A DNA stretch of 64,000 nucleotides from Setaria digitata (taxonomy: Eukaryota; Nematoda; Chromadorea; Rhabditida; Setariidae), in assembly GCA_003640385.1 (NCBI GenBank), contig RCAB01000285.1:1-64000 (forward strand), given 5' to 3'. Within the stretch, counting starts at the first letter, position 1, and the number at the start of each line of letters is the position of its first letter. The notes below the pieces were generated by a model. It saw only the letters and a program-made list of their open reading frames with translations. It did no database searches and was not told the origin of the DNA. Below, in pieces: positions 53,244 through 64,000 of the stretch. A program made the position numbers and the translations under genes.

Positions 53244-56167
53244 ATGTCAGGTCTGTGGGATTTCCTGAAACGACATCGTGGCAAGATTGTCACTGGTGCA
53301 GTTATAGCTGGAGGTGCATTCGTTATTCAGCAAACTTGGCGGAATTACTCTCCACAGTTTCTGAATTCGGGATGGAACCGTGATCGAGAATATAACCAGG
53401 CTCAGCTGGATGTTAGTACAAGCTGTTGTTGGTTTGGCATTTTTATTGCCGCATTTTTTAAAGTTCTCGTGTTCTGTTTTTCTGTTTATAGATTTTAGAG
53501 TTTCATTTTACATCACCTCAGGAATTCTGTATATATTTCATAAATTTAAGTGTGTGAATCTGTAGTCTTGTACAGGCTCGGCGGCATTATATATACGATA
53601 CTCAGAATCGAACGTGCAATGCGTTAATCGTTGATTTATTACCCTCCATAGCGAAGCGAATATCGTCACATTTTGATGTAGAAGCATTGATTGAAGATCT
53701 TAAAAATAATAAAGGACTTAGCAAGGAACAGCGGATTATTCAATGGCAAGATATTAAGGTACTAATATTGCTGTAAAGCCTTATATTTAGTGCTTTCGTT
53801 ATCATGTTTTTCTTCACTGTCTTGTGCAGAAAACTTGGAATTAAGTTCTAGATGATAAATGATGCCGGGGAATTCAGTGGGATGTGGCATAAATTATTCC
53901 GGACTCTCCTCTGCAGTCTATGTAGATTGTCTTGTGGGATGACAAAACAGTCAGTTTGGAAAGGATAAGTAATCCTTATGAATTTCACCAATTACCCGTT
54001 AAACTTAGTTACTTATACTGCTCACTTCATGAATCATGTCTCTTGCACCGCTGAAAATCGGTGTATTTCGACTTTGCATCACTTTATAATTATTTTGTCT
54101 ACATATTTATTTGAGGCTGTGCGGTATCTTACACTTATTTCAGTCCATCAATTTCTCCTACAGTGGCCATATTTACCCAATTTATATGGTGATGTAGTAC
54201 GCTAATTTCGTCTTTTTTGCAGGTAAAGGCAATTGGACGAATGGTTGCAGTTGCATATGCATTCTCCTTAATTACTGTGACATTAAAGTGCCAAATTTCA
54301 ATTTTAGCGGCTCAACTTTGTTCATCGCTTACGAAAAAGGAAGATGATTACTGGTATTTATTGGGAAGAAGTTTTGATTCTGAAAGTTAATTAACAAATT
54401 TTCTTGCAAAATAGTTTCCGAATTAGTTTCCACAAAAATTCCTTGAAATATTTGGGCCGCTTAGCAAATTTTTCAATATTTCAATGGATTTTTTTGTGCT
54501 GGTTGAAGTTATTGCTAAATATGTAATAAAGTAAAGTCAGTAAGTAGGAAAGCCATTATTAAAAATACTAGGCCCTTAAATATCAGAAGTAAATGTATTA
54601 TTCTAATAACACAGTGTGTCGACATTTCAGTAGTTAAATTGCTGTTAACAATTCATTTATTAAGGGATTACGCAACGAAGTTTTCAAAATCAGACTTTTA
54701 ATTTATAATTATCCTTGTAATCGGTATGGTTTCCAGGTGGAATCAATACATACCCAAAAATCTTAAACTTGGTTCATCATTAATGCAGTCAACTACTCTT
54801 CAGAAATGCACTGTTGATGCGCCCATACAACAAATTTTTATGAAATGCTGCCAGTTTTTCCTTTCCTCAGGTAAGATTGTATTAAACTTTTGGCCGCTTT
54901 GGTATGTTCATTCATAGATAACAGTTAATTTCTAGAAGACAACAGTTTTCTTCCTAGTTTCGTTTATGGAATGCCACAGTCTGAAAAGTTTTAGGTATCT
55001 CATACATGTGCCATAATATATGTTTGAACGACTTGAATGTTTCTTCCTATCACTTAGTTAATAAAGCATGCAAGTATTTTTGAACATACATTCTTTGTTC
55101 TTATAAATCTAACGCTGTGTCATTCTTTGATAATGTCGATGCTAATGGATTAATTTAACTGTGCGGATTCGTCTTCCCTTATTTTTTGTCGGAATCAAAA
55201 TTTTCAAAAGTCCTGTGAAATAGTGATTTCTTTCCAAAAAAAACTGATAACCGCCAATCATTTCTTTTATTTTATTGATAGTATTTTGGTTTCTTTGTAT
55301 AACTATTTGTAAAATGTTATAAATATAACTAGACTGTCAAATGCAAATTTTCAGGTCTGGACGATTTAATGAAAAGCATTGAAACAGTTTGCAAAGCACA
55401 ACTGGAAGAGCTAGAATTGAAAACGCCAATAGATGCAGAACGTCTGAAAGCGATCTTGCTAAATCTTAAAAGAAGAATGGATTTGTTAGACTGTCGACAT
55501 TTTTCATATCTCGTCGTGCCAAAATATGCGAACATGGTAATCGTTTGTTTTGATGAGACAGATATTCTCAGGATTTAAATTTTCCCGATTTTACAAAAAT
55601 TCGGGTTTGTAGCTTACTTTGTATTACAGAATGGCTTCGCGGTGCCAAATTTTTGTCAACTGGATATGCTTTTAAGACGCCTGGTCGAAATGTTAGAATC
55701 GACGAAATGCAAAGAAGTAGTATCCGCTCTGATTGATTTCTTTCTTGATGCTATTGTAAACGTGAGTGAGCATTATTGCTTTTTTTCTCAGAGTGCTTTA
55801 AGCAGATTAAATAGAAGTTGGTCTATCTTATGCAGATTTTTTCTTCGGTTTCCCTCTACATGGAAGATCTGTTTCTGCTTCCTGCATCTTCCCTTGTCCC
55901 CTTAATTTCATTAGAATGTAGCAGAGTTTTATTTGCTATTCGCATTGTTTTTTATGGGGTGTGTAAATATATAAATTTCAGTTTGTCAACCATCACAGTA
56001 CCAGTCCAGAGATGCCAATGGCAAGAATATTGCCCTTAATTACAGACAGTTTCCATATCCTATCTCGAGGTGGTTTCGATTCGCCAATACAAAATATCCT
56101 TTGCTCCACAGAATTACATTCACTTTCCATGCATGTTTTTTCACTTCCTCCTGTTGAATTGTTCTAA
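53244..56167 (+). CDS. PEX3: Peroxisomal biogenesis factor 3
   Basis: Membrane-anchored docking receptor for PEX19, needed to insert peroxisomal membrane proteins. Exons 53244-53411, 53576-53758, 54223-54353, 54737-54870, 55355-55536, 55630-55761, 55982-56167 give 371 residues (human 373). Landmarks: N-terminal WDFLKRHRGKI followed by a Gly-rich membrane anchor, the conserved ARRHYIYDTQNRTCNALI (human ARRQYHFESNQRTCNMTV), VAVAYAFSLITVTLKCQISI, and the C-terminal block MPMARILPLITDSFHIL (human LPLAKIIPIVNGQIHSV). The ATG three bases after GCTTTCAG is chosen; upstream in-frame codons 53106-53243 belong to the trans-spliced-off outron. Confidence 0.94.
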
Positions 56168-57353
56168 CTGCTTATTTTCTCAAATGTATATTTGCTGTTC
56201 TTGACTTTAAATTTTCCACAATTCTTTTTATGAACGGGAAACAAATGAAAGAAATTTCTTCAAATGATCTGCTCATTTATTAATTTGATGAGACAGTCTG
56301 ATGGGCAGAAGGTGAAGAATTGTTACCAGGTGTGATATGAAATGCACCATATTTCTAAGCTGTGGCAAATCTTGCATTGACCTTACAAACTGGCTTCATT
56401 TCTTTCTCTTTGAAAAATTTGTATGGAATTGCTCAAGTATTACATATCACCAGTGACTGGCCATGATGCTGTTTGATGTTCTATTTGGTTTGGGTTTTTC
56501 TCTTGATTTTAATTATTGATGATTGTTTAGGATTCAAGAATTGGTTATATAATTTATTAAAGGATAGCGAAGGTGAAGAAAACTATACACATTTGTGATT
56601 TTGCTGTTCATTCTGATATTTAGAAACAACGAAATAGGATGCAAGCATTAAATAAGATAGTCTTCCTGTAAACTTTATAATACTGATAACTTTGTACTGT
56701 ATTTGAAATATTCCTTACTGTTATATTAAGTGTACTGTTTAATAGCTGTGGTCCACTTGCTCTATGATTTCATCAGAAGTTGCAAAAGAAACTCCTGGAA
56801 ACCAGCTATAATTTTCTGAAATGAAAGTTGTGTAATTTGGATGAAGTGTTTGATTTATATATTTAACAGCTTTAGATTTTCTGGAGGCTTGGTTTTCATG
56901 AAAGCTAGTGATCAGACAGTTCAGATGTCACCCCCACGACACTGAAAATCTTTGGCTGATTAATCAGATTGTAATCGTTGATCAGTTCTCGTATTTTACA
57001 TTTCGATAAATCTATGCTAGTACAGACTTTTTTTTATAAGGAAATAGCGACCTCGTCACTGTTATTTCATCAGTTAAGTATAGAAATTTTGTTGTAGCTG
57101 TTTAAAAATTATGATTTAAAACATTTTGTATTTAAATTTATTATTTCCAATGAGTTACATGAAGTGAAACTCAGTAACTGGTGTCGATGAATAAAATAAT
57201 TAGTGAAGTGAAGAATAAGGATAACTTACGGTTTCGCCGTTACATGAACCAACTTATCGATGTGTATTCTCTCTATCATGGGAGTTATAGAAACATTAAC
57301 AGTTGGTTATTACTCTTCAACTGTTATATCATATGGTATTTCCAGTTCTGGAT
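56168..57353. other. Gap between PEX3 and the NDUFAF8-like gene
   Basis: No coding signal beyond chance frames. An acceptor TATTTCCAG ends at 57345, eight bases before the next ATG. Confidence 0.55.
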
Positions 57354-57678
57354 ATGCCCAATGAGCGAAAATTGTACAAGTATGCTGCATATTTGAGCAA
57401 GTGTTCACGTGAGGTCTGTATACTTAACCTCATTTAATACTCTGTAATTATTGTTGGACTTTATGGGTCATTACAGGGCAGTATTTAGACTTGTCAAAAC
57501 TTTTCGAGGTTAGTAGATTTTAACACTCTGGATTCGTCTTGGCGGAGAAAATTGTGTCTTTTTTTTTCAGGCAGTCGATTACGGGAACTGTGTTGGGCAA
57601 AAAGCGGGAAAAGTGACGCATTTGGCTTGTCAACGTGAATTCACATTACTGCTGAATTGTATGGAAAAACAAGTATGA
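57354..57678 (+). CDS. Twin-CX9C protein, NDUFAF8-like
   Basis: Probable mitochondrial intermembrane-space protein; NDUFAF8 with NDUFAF5 helps assemble respiratory complex I. Two exons, 57354-57413 and 57571-57678, join in phase 0 to only 55 residues. The splice creates the first motif: C17-x9-C27 spans the junction (SKCSRE / AVDYGNC), and the second is C40-x9-C50 (ACQREFTLLLNCM). The spacing of 12 between motifs and the words DYGNCV and CQREF parallel human NDUFAF8 (AYGRCV, CAREFEALRSC; 74 residues). Reading through the donor at 57673 gives an immediate TGA, which I take as the stop. A TTTCCAG acceptor lies just upstream of the ATG. Another CHCH family is possible. Confidence 0.7.
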
Positions 57679-58064
57679 TATCAGCATTTATAAAGATAAT
57701 TGCCATTCACTCCGTCTCCTGCATTTTCATCATTTTTTGAAGATTCATATATGCATTATGATTGGTCTGGAACTCAAATTTTCACTTATTGACTTTTTTA
57801 ATTAATTTTCCTCATCGTAGGAGATAAAAAAGTGTTGGAGGTTGAAGTCTCTTCCGTTTCAAAGTTAAAGTGACAGAATTTGACCTGATGGGATGGAATA
57901 GGCCTGGAAAGTCTCTTAAAAAATTTTTTTGGACCCAAACGACCTGAGAAAGACCGCTTCAGTAATGCAAATCATTCTTTCGGCTAACCATCTTATTATT
58001 TTTGCAAATTACTGAACCGATTGACAGAGAAAACTTTGCAGATACAATTAGCTTCTACAAAAAA
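57679..58064. other. Gap between NDUFAF8-like gene and UTP23
   Basis: 386 nt with no coding need. A candidate trans-splice acceptor AACTTTGCAG ends at 58041, 23 bases before the UTP23 start; the open frame from 58002 runs into UTP23 but has no acceptor at its head. Confidence 0.5.
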
Positions 58065-59434
58065 ATGAAAATAAAACGGTATAAACGAGCCAAGCGTATC
58101 ATCTCCATTTATCAGCATAACTTCGGTTTGCAACCTCCTTACCAAGTTTTGCTTGACGGTACTTTTGCTTTGGCTGCTCTGCAAAATAAAATTAATTTAC
58201 GCGAGCAGATGCCGAAATATCTGAATGCTGTATGTTTTTTTCTTATTGTTATAAGCAGTTTGCTGTTATCTTACTTTGTTGGTTCATCTATATTGCTGTA
58301 AATGTATTACATTACGTTAAATGTAATATGTTGTTCAAACATTTTACTATCATTTTTTTTAGTGCTATTGTTATTGTAACCAAAGAAGGTTTCTTTTTAT
58401 TTTCAAAATTAGTTCCATGTAATTTTTTTTGTTTAGGAAGTAGATATACGAGTGACCAGTTGTGTGCTTAAAGAGTTGGAGAAACTAGGGTCTGCACTGT
58501 ATGGTGCATTGCACATTTGCAAACAGTTTGATGTATGTTCGCTTTTTGTTTTTATTTCTTTTTGTCTCAACTTTCTGTGGAACTTCAATAGTCGGAAATT
58601 GTGACTAAGAAAAGCGTATTTCAGGTCGAATTTTGTCCTCATCAACCTGTTCGGACAGCAACGGAATGCATTAAGCATATGGCGCGTCGGATCAAACACA
58701 GAACAACGTACTTCTTTGCAACCCAGGTAATCAGTTGTAGTATATCGCGTTTCGATATATAGTTTTGGGTACTTTTTAACTTGAATTGCAGGATAAGGAA
58801 CTCACGGAAAGCTTGAAACAGATTCCTGGTATTCCAGTCTTGTTTATCAAATATAATGGGATTTTGATCGATAGACCCGGTCAAGCTACCATGCAGGTTA
58901 AGCACTGTTAAGTAAATTGACGAAAACCTTATAGTTGTTGATTTTCATTAGTTGGTTCCTACTTAGCCGCTCTCTTTGTACTCCTTATAACAAAAGTTGG
59001 TTTATTTTCTTTTCTGTGCTTTTTGCATCCATCCAGGCATTTTATCCGTACTCTACTTGGTGAAAATGGTGTATTCATATTTGAAAAAGTCTAGATGGAT
59101 TTCGGGCATTGGTTTAGATATTGAGACTCATATACCAAAAATGGCTAAAACTTTAATGTATCTTTCATAGGAAATCGAAAAGCCGAAAGATGAGTTGCTT
59201 GATGTGAAAGAATTAAAGAAGGCGGTATTTGGTGAAGTTGAAAAACCAAGACGGAAACGGAAAGGTCCGAAAGGGCCGAATCCGCTTTCAGTTAAAAAGA
59301 AGAAGCTTCAGTCTGCTACTACTGACGAGAAATCGAGTACAGGTGTTAGGACTTTCGCTTCCAGAAGGCGCCGCCGAAAAAGAAAGGAAGGAAACGAGAG
59401 CCGTTGTACACAGTCTTTAACAGTCGTGTCTTGA
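58065..59434 (+). CDS. UTP23: rRNA-processing protein UTP23
   Basis: Nucleolar PIN-domain-like factor of the small-subunit processome that handles snR30/U17 release in 18S rRNA maturation. Exons 58065-58229, 58437-58532, 58625-58726, 58792-58896, 59171-59434 give 243 residues (human 249). Landmarks: MKIKRYKRAKR, FGLQPPYQVLLDGTFALAAL, LREQMPKYLNA, SCVLKELEKLGSALYGA, YFFATQDKELTESLKQ, and a Lys-rich tail with GPNPLSVKKKK. The start is chosen by the family N-terminus MKI(T/K)RxKxAKK. In the last exon a second frame after 59360 gives an alternative basic tail, but the intron needed would be only about 22 nt, so I keep the open frame. AATAAA follows at 59450-59455. Confidence 0.94.
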
Positions 59435-59449
59435 CTTTGTTTGTTGTTG

Positions 59450-59455
59450 AATAAA
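59450..59455 (+). terminator. UTP23 polyadenylation signal
   Basis: AATAAA 16 nt after the stop codon, implying a very short 3'UTR. Confidence 0.7.
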
Positions 59456-61990
59456 TTTTTTGCCGTGAAGTCCTAAAATTGTTGTTTGCTGTTTTTGCAA
59501 CATCAATTCTTTCGCTTTTCCCTCGTCCAACTCGATCTTTTCATTGAAGTCACTACAAACATACGACACGTATGTATGAAGAGGATTTCCCTGTGATGGA
59601 ATTTGTTGTCCCTCAAGCTGATTCAACTGCTAGCCTAGCCGATTTCATCTCGGTGAACGCTGATCAGGGAGGGAAGAAGGAAATGAGCTGAAGGAACCAC
59701 TGACCTTCTGGACGAGCACTTGGAAGCGATACGAACCTCAGTCACGTTCTGTTCGCAGCTTCTTGCATTGTTGTCAGTAAAATGAAACATGAGTGCAGCA
59801 CCACTTACGTGAAGCAGTAGTGAGCTACGCCCGTTGGCTGCAGACTGAACTCTACAGCGTCTTCCCAAATCTCACTGCAAAGAAGCTCCAGATGTCCTTA
59901 ACTGTGCTGCTAGCGAAATGTCGGGCCACTTCGCCTAGCTGCTCCCTTTAACGTTTCAACTACTCGTGAGAATGACCCCTCCTATTGCAATTGAAGGACT
60001 GCTCTCGAGATCTCTCTCAGTTCGGATTAATCCCTTCCTCAGGTCCATTCCTCTTCCCTTCAGTTCGTTTTTGGCTACGTAACATTAAAATGGCTGCCAA
60101 TCAGTGGCTTATACCATACCCTTTGATCATTCAACGCATTGCACTGATGTGATTCATTGTATGTCGAACACGCACTTCCGAACGATATTGCTAGTATTGG
60201 CTATTAGCTGTCAAATTAGTGGACCCATTAAGCTTTGATTTCCAGTGACATCCCGTTCAGCATGCCTTAGTATTCCTTGCTACTTTAAGATATGATCCAG
60301 TTCCGGCTTAAATTTCCATTTTAACTGAGTTATTCTTGAATAACAAAAATAATTCTGTTCCAGAAAATTTTAACTCCACCGATTTTGCTGAGAAGGAGAA
60401 ATGTTTGAGTAGAAGAGAACAAGTAGGAAATAATTTTTAAGACATTTCTCCTTTTAACAAACATGCTAATCGTTATGTGAAACCTGTATTAGTTCACAGA
60501 AAGGATGTTTTTTTAAAATTTGCATTTGAAATCTCAAAATTCCGGAAGTTAATTTTGAAAGTTTTTCATACTATGTTTTGCATGTCCCATTAAATGCAAA
60601 TTCACAATATTAATTCATTGAAGTTTCCCTCGCCGGATCTATCGGGAAGCGAAACTTGATTGCGGCACTATTCCACTTATTCCATATTATTTTTTTTACT
60701 GACTTTTTTCATTTTGCTTCATGATTCGATCATGTCCTCCACTATTGGTCACTTTAATTTTAACATATTAATATGGGCTTAAGAAATTCTCTCTGCATAC
60801 AAGTGTAAATGCTATAATATACTTCAGACTAATAAATTTTACTTTTTCATTTTAACTCCCCTACTTTTCCTTTTTGACACCTAAACTTAATTCACTGATG
60901 ATAACGAAAATGAAGTGACTGAAAAGATTACTTGTCGCTTACAGGCTTAAAAGTTATTTGCTTCTAAAATTTCAAACCCATCCACGAAAATTTCTTCATA
61001 AAGAATAAGAAAGAATATAGATTTTATATATATATAGCTAAAGGCTTTTAGTGTCCATTATAGAGGCTATTTGGTGTTAAGATATATATTCCTAAGGAGA
61101 AATGAAGCAGTCTTAACAGTACCCACGCTTACATTTAACAATTGCTTTTGTTTTATTGTACATGGCAATCCACCCATTCACTATCAAAAATGACTTCTAT
61201 TCCTGATTGGATGAAAAACTAACTGATACTTTTAATTAAATAATTGTAATGATTAACATTGTCGATAATAGCAGTTTTTATCATGTGTCCTGCTTGTTGT
61301 GCAGCGTCAGTTAGTTGTTTTAAAACTTGTAACATAGTTCACCGCTTAAATCAATTAAGCTTAGGATTCTGACACTTTAAGACTGCTCATTAGCAGCATT
61401 TGATTAGTCCTATGTTCATTATCTGTTAGAGCAGACCAACTTATCTATCAGAACAGATCTTATCAGCTGTCACTTTCACATGCAACTTTTTGCATTAACT
61501 ACTATCACTGTATTAACTACTATCACCAGCGGGGAGATTCCCTATTTTTCACTTAGCAGCAAACTATGCTTGTGAACAGGTATATTAGTATTGTGTATTG
61601 TTTATTCTTTACTGTCAACTTAATATCTAATTGAAAATACAAATTGTCTTCATGCAGAGATCAAATTGTATTAGTTCTTTTTTTTCTTTTTTGATAAAAC
61701 AATACAAGCTATTGCTTTAATTATGAAAGCATTTGAGATTTGGTTTTAAAAATAATTTATAGCAATTTATAGCACGAACGTCATTCGCAGTATTCGCGGA
61801 CTTCCTTGCTTTAAAGTTTTTTTTTAAGATAGAAAAATTGGGTGTTAGTTTTCTTTATCATTTTATCACTTTTCTTCCATTTTCTTTCTCTTTCCCTCTC
61901 CCTCTCTGTCACGGATTGGGAATTTGATCGTTTCATTTTTCATCGTAATACTTCTCATGTATTAAATAGTATCGTCAACTTTTTGGAGTT
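59456..61990. other. Right intergenic region
   Basis: No supported gene. Positions 59630-60060 are C/T-rich like 1040-1700 at the other end; short frames there look like composition effects. Confidence 0.5.
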
Positions 61991-62185
61991 TCAATTTAGT
62001 TCATTTTTATTTATTAAATAAATCCTTTTCAAGCCACCTGAAATTACCTTTGGCCATATTTCGAACCTATTTATTTCTGGACTAATTTGTTCCACTGCTG
62101 TGGGAATATTCAGAGCTAGTTTTTGTTTCCATTTCCTCATAAGTTCAAGATTGATGAGTTTTAATTGCAGGAGCTGCTGAGCCAT
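61991..62185 (-). other. Isolated open frame, possible exon
   Basis: A 64-codon minus-strand frame with a polar, helix-like translation (QLLQLKLINLELMRKWKQKL) and an internal donor candidate (CCAAAG|GTAATT). No partner exon, family or acceptor found, so it is a weak candidate only. Confidence 0.2.
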
Positions 62186-63736
62186 TTACGATGTATGATC
62201 CTCAGCGGGATGCTTCCTTGCAACTGTCTTCCGTCTCTCTCAGTTCAAAGTAATTTCATTCAAAAATTTCAAATTGCTGCTGCGAAATCCAGACCGTTTT
62301 GCTTTCCTTTTCTTTTCATTCTTATATTTTACATGGAATGATTCCCTCCCTGAGATTAATGGATGAATTTCCACATTGTCTCGGGACAAAATTAAATTAT
62401 TCCTATAGCAACGTTAGCTTTAGTGGATCGAAGGAAACTGCTTCTAGGTGAGCTAGAAGTGTGGAGACTGACACGGCTATCATTTCAAACTTTGTCACTG
62501 AGGTCTTGATGAACTCTAGGTATAATAAATAATAGAAGGAACGTACCGCTTCCTCCTTCCTCAGTTTCTTTTCACACGAAGTTCTTTTCTAATTTAAATC
62601 ATTTTTTAAAGTCAAACTTTAGCTGGCTAACATTAGCTTTTCGGGCTTGCTTTAATTAAACTTATCGCGCAATGTTTTGTGCCAGACAAAGTTGTCAATT
62701 TTTGTTGTTTTTTTTCTTTTTTTTAATTTTTAGGAGCACCAAAGGTTTTGCAGAAGTTGATGTTGGGAAGAATTTTACTAACTCATTGGGCTGAAAGCCA
62801 TTGGACTAAAGTCTCTGAGGACATTTCAAATGAGGAAACTTGCAGCGATACTTGTTCCGTTACAGTTATCATTGCTTAGTCATTTGGTACACTCAATGAT
62901 TAATTTCTTTATCTCTCAAGCTGAAATGGATCGAACTTTGGGTAATAACTGGAGTTTGAAAAATTTTTATAACTACTCTGAAATTTATGTACTTCCTTAT
63001 TTGTTTACTCATTTTCATATATTTTAGAAATAATTTAGTTTGTAAATTTACTCATAACTTAATTTGACTTTATTTTTCATAGCTTCTTTTCCAAATAATT
63101 CAAGACAGACTTTTTCTAAAAGGTACATACACTCCAGTGATTATTTTTTATAGAAATTTGTTTGTTGCAAAAAAACAAAACTGAATTATAGGCTTGAATG
63201 TGCAATTGAACTATATTGAAAACGGTACTGTCAATTTATATTCCGTCAACTTTCCTTATCGAATTAACATCAATGTCTCTTATGTTCAGTACTCGTGGAA
63301 TACAAAAGTTCGCGACCGATCTGTTCGTCTTTTTTAATTGTATAGCTGTGGCAGCGTAAGAAAATACGATACGTATTTCTAGTCGTTTACTTTTGTAGCA
63401 TCTAAATGGAATCTGTTTATTAACTCACAATTTTTTTTTTTTTTTTGGATTTTTATCTCAAATCTTAAAATGAAGCTAATGTGAAGCTTCTCTATTCTTC
63501 TTTATCCTTTTTTTTTAGGTCCATTATGCGATACGAGCAGCATCACATGATAGTGTCCTGATACCATTACTTCATATACCTTCTAGAGGAAAGATTCCAT
63601 TGAAAACTGAAAGTTAGTTTCACTTCGGTTTTGAAGGAAGAAACCTTACCGAAATGATTGATTTCTCTTGATTACGAAGAAGTTTCGTTTCTAAAATGCA
63701 ACTTGCCCTTTTAGCTAATTTCTAAATTTTCGAAAT
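62186..63736. other. Right-end non-coding sequence
   Basis: No exon chain seen; the frame at 62830-63027 is probably chance. Confidence 0.5.
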
Positions 63737-63854
63737 GTAATTTCTATTAGCTGCTTAAACCATACAAATTACTCGTAATAAACCATTATAAATANGTAAT
63801 TTTCTATTAGCTGCTTAAACCATACAAATTACTCGTAATAAACCATTATAAATA
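63737..63854. repeat. 58/59-bp direct duplication around a single N
   Basis: Copy one (63737-63794) and copy two (63796-63854) are identical except for one extra T, and are separated by the window's only ambiguous base at 63795. This looks like two overlapping contig ends joined by one N. Confidence 0.95.
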
Positions 63855-64000
63855 CCGTCTTCGCTTTACAAATTTATGTCTGAAAAGATTTATTTGGTTC
63901 CTGTGACCGAATGGTACTCCAGAAATTGTGTGCCAGAATTTTATTTTAGATTAGTTTCAAAAATTAATTTGAGCACAGAATTTTCAATTTAAAGTCTTTG

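Noticed and set aside
57479..57510. An extra exon in the NDUFAF8-like gene
   Set aside because: Acceptor and donor are present, but including it breaks the phase or the CX9C spacing; direct joining of 57413 to 57571 gives the exact twin motif.
58002..58064. N-terminal extension of UTP23 (or fusion with the NDUFAF8-like exon)
   Set aside because: No acceptor lies at its head, and UTP23 proteins begin at MKI(T/K)R, which matches 58065.
59360..59385. A 22-nt intron in the last UTP23 exon
   Set aside because: Far below known nematode intron sizes, though the alternative frame would be Lys-rich.

Overview
The window is nuclear DNA of a nematode, most likely a parasitic clade III (filarial-type) worm; I cannot name the species. 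The evidence is an AT-rich sequence with short intergenic gaps, genes cut into many small exons with TTTCAG-type acceptors, and the same acceptor, not preceded by any matching donor, sitting 1-30 nt before many start codons, as expected for spliced-leader trans-splicing. Every gene was joined exon by exon by eye from splice signals, reading phase and protein-family resemblance; no search was run.

Layout, left to right: a BED-finger gene (+, 2.2-5.4 kb); OGG1 8-oxoguanine DNA glycosylase (-, 8.2-10.9); an unrecognised 303-residue gene (+, 11.7-14.0); an HMG-box plus twin C2H2 gene resembling PBAF chromatin subunits (+, 15.5-18.8); DcpS scavenger decapping enzyme (+, 20.6-23.3); RNA polymerase III subunit POLR3K (+, 24.3-25.0); a CLCC1-like ER membrane protein (+, 25.6-27.3); BiP/GRP78 (+, 28.4-31.6); proteasome subunit alpha-1 (-, 34.2-37.0); V-ATPase subunit e (-, 38.0-38.7) head to head with RNASEK / V-ATPase subunit f (+, 39.2-39.9); a TTBK/CK1-like kinase (+, 41.4-44.0); a FLYWCH-like zinc-binding gene (-, 44.8-48.6); eIF4E (+, 50.0-51.8); PEX3 (+, 53.2-56.2); a 55-residue twin-CX9C protein like NDUFAF8 (+, 57.4-57.7); and UTP23 (+, 58.1-59.4). 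The last 4.5 kb has no gene I can support firmly and contains a one-N contig join.

Most of the genes are housekeeping. The strongest points for a second look are: an intact OGG1 in a nematode (to my knowledge C. elegans lacks it) whose reading frame needs two GC-AG introns, one donor directly after the catalytic lysine codon; the two small V-ATPase V0 subunits e and f sharing one 419-bp divergent promoter; an ERSE-like and two UPRE-like sites before BiP; the NDUFAF8-like microprotein, too short for normal gene calling; the PBAF-like HMG/C2H2 gene with an unresolved 3' end and an orphan exon; and a 68-nt imperfect hairpin at 15.2 kb. I saw no mobile element, CRISPR array or convincing tRNA/rRNA gene.

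Same-strand runs DcpS-POLR3K-CLCC1-BiP and PEX3-NDUFAF8-UTP23 could be operons, but gaps of 0.4-1.2 kb leave this open.
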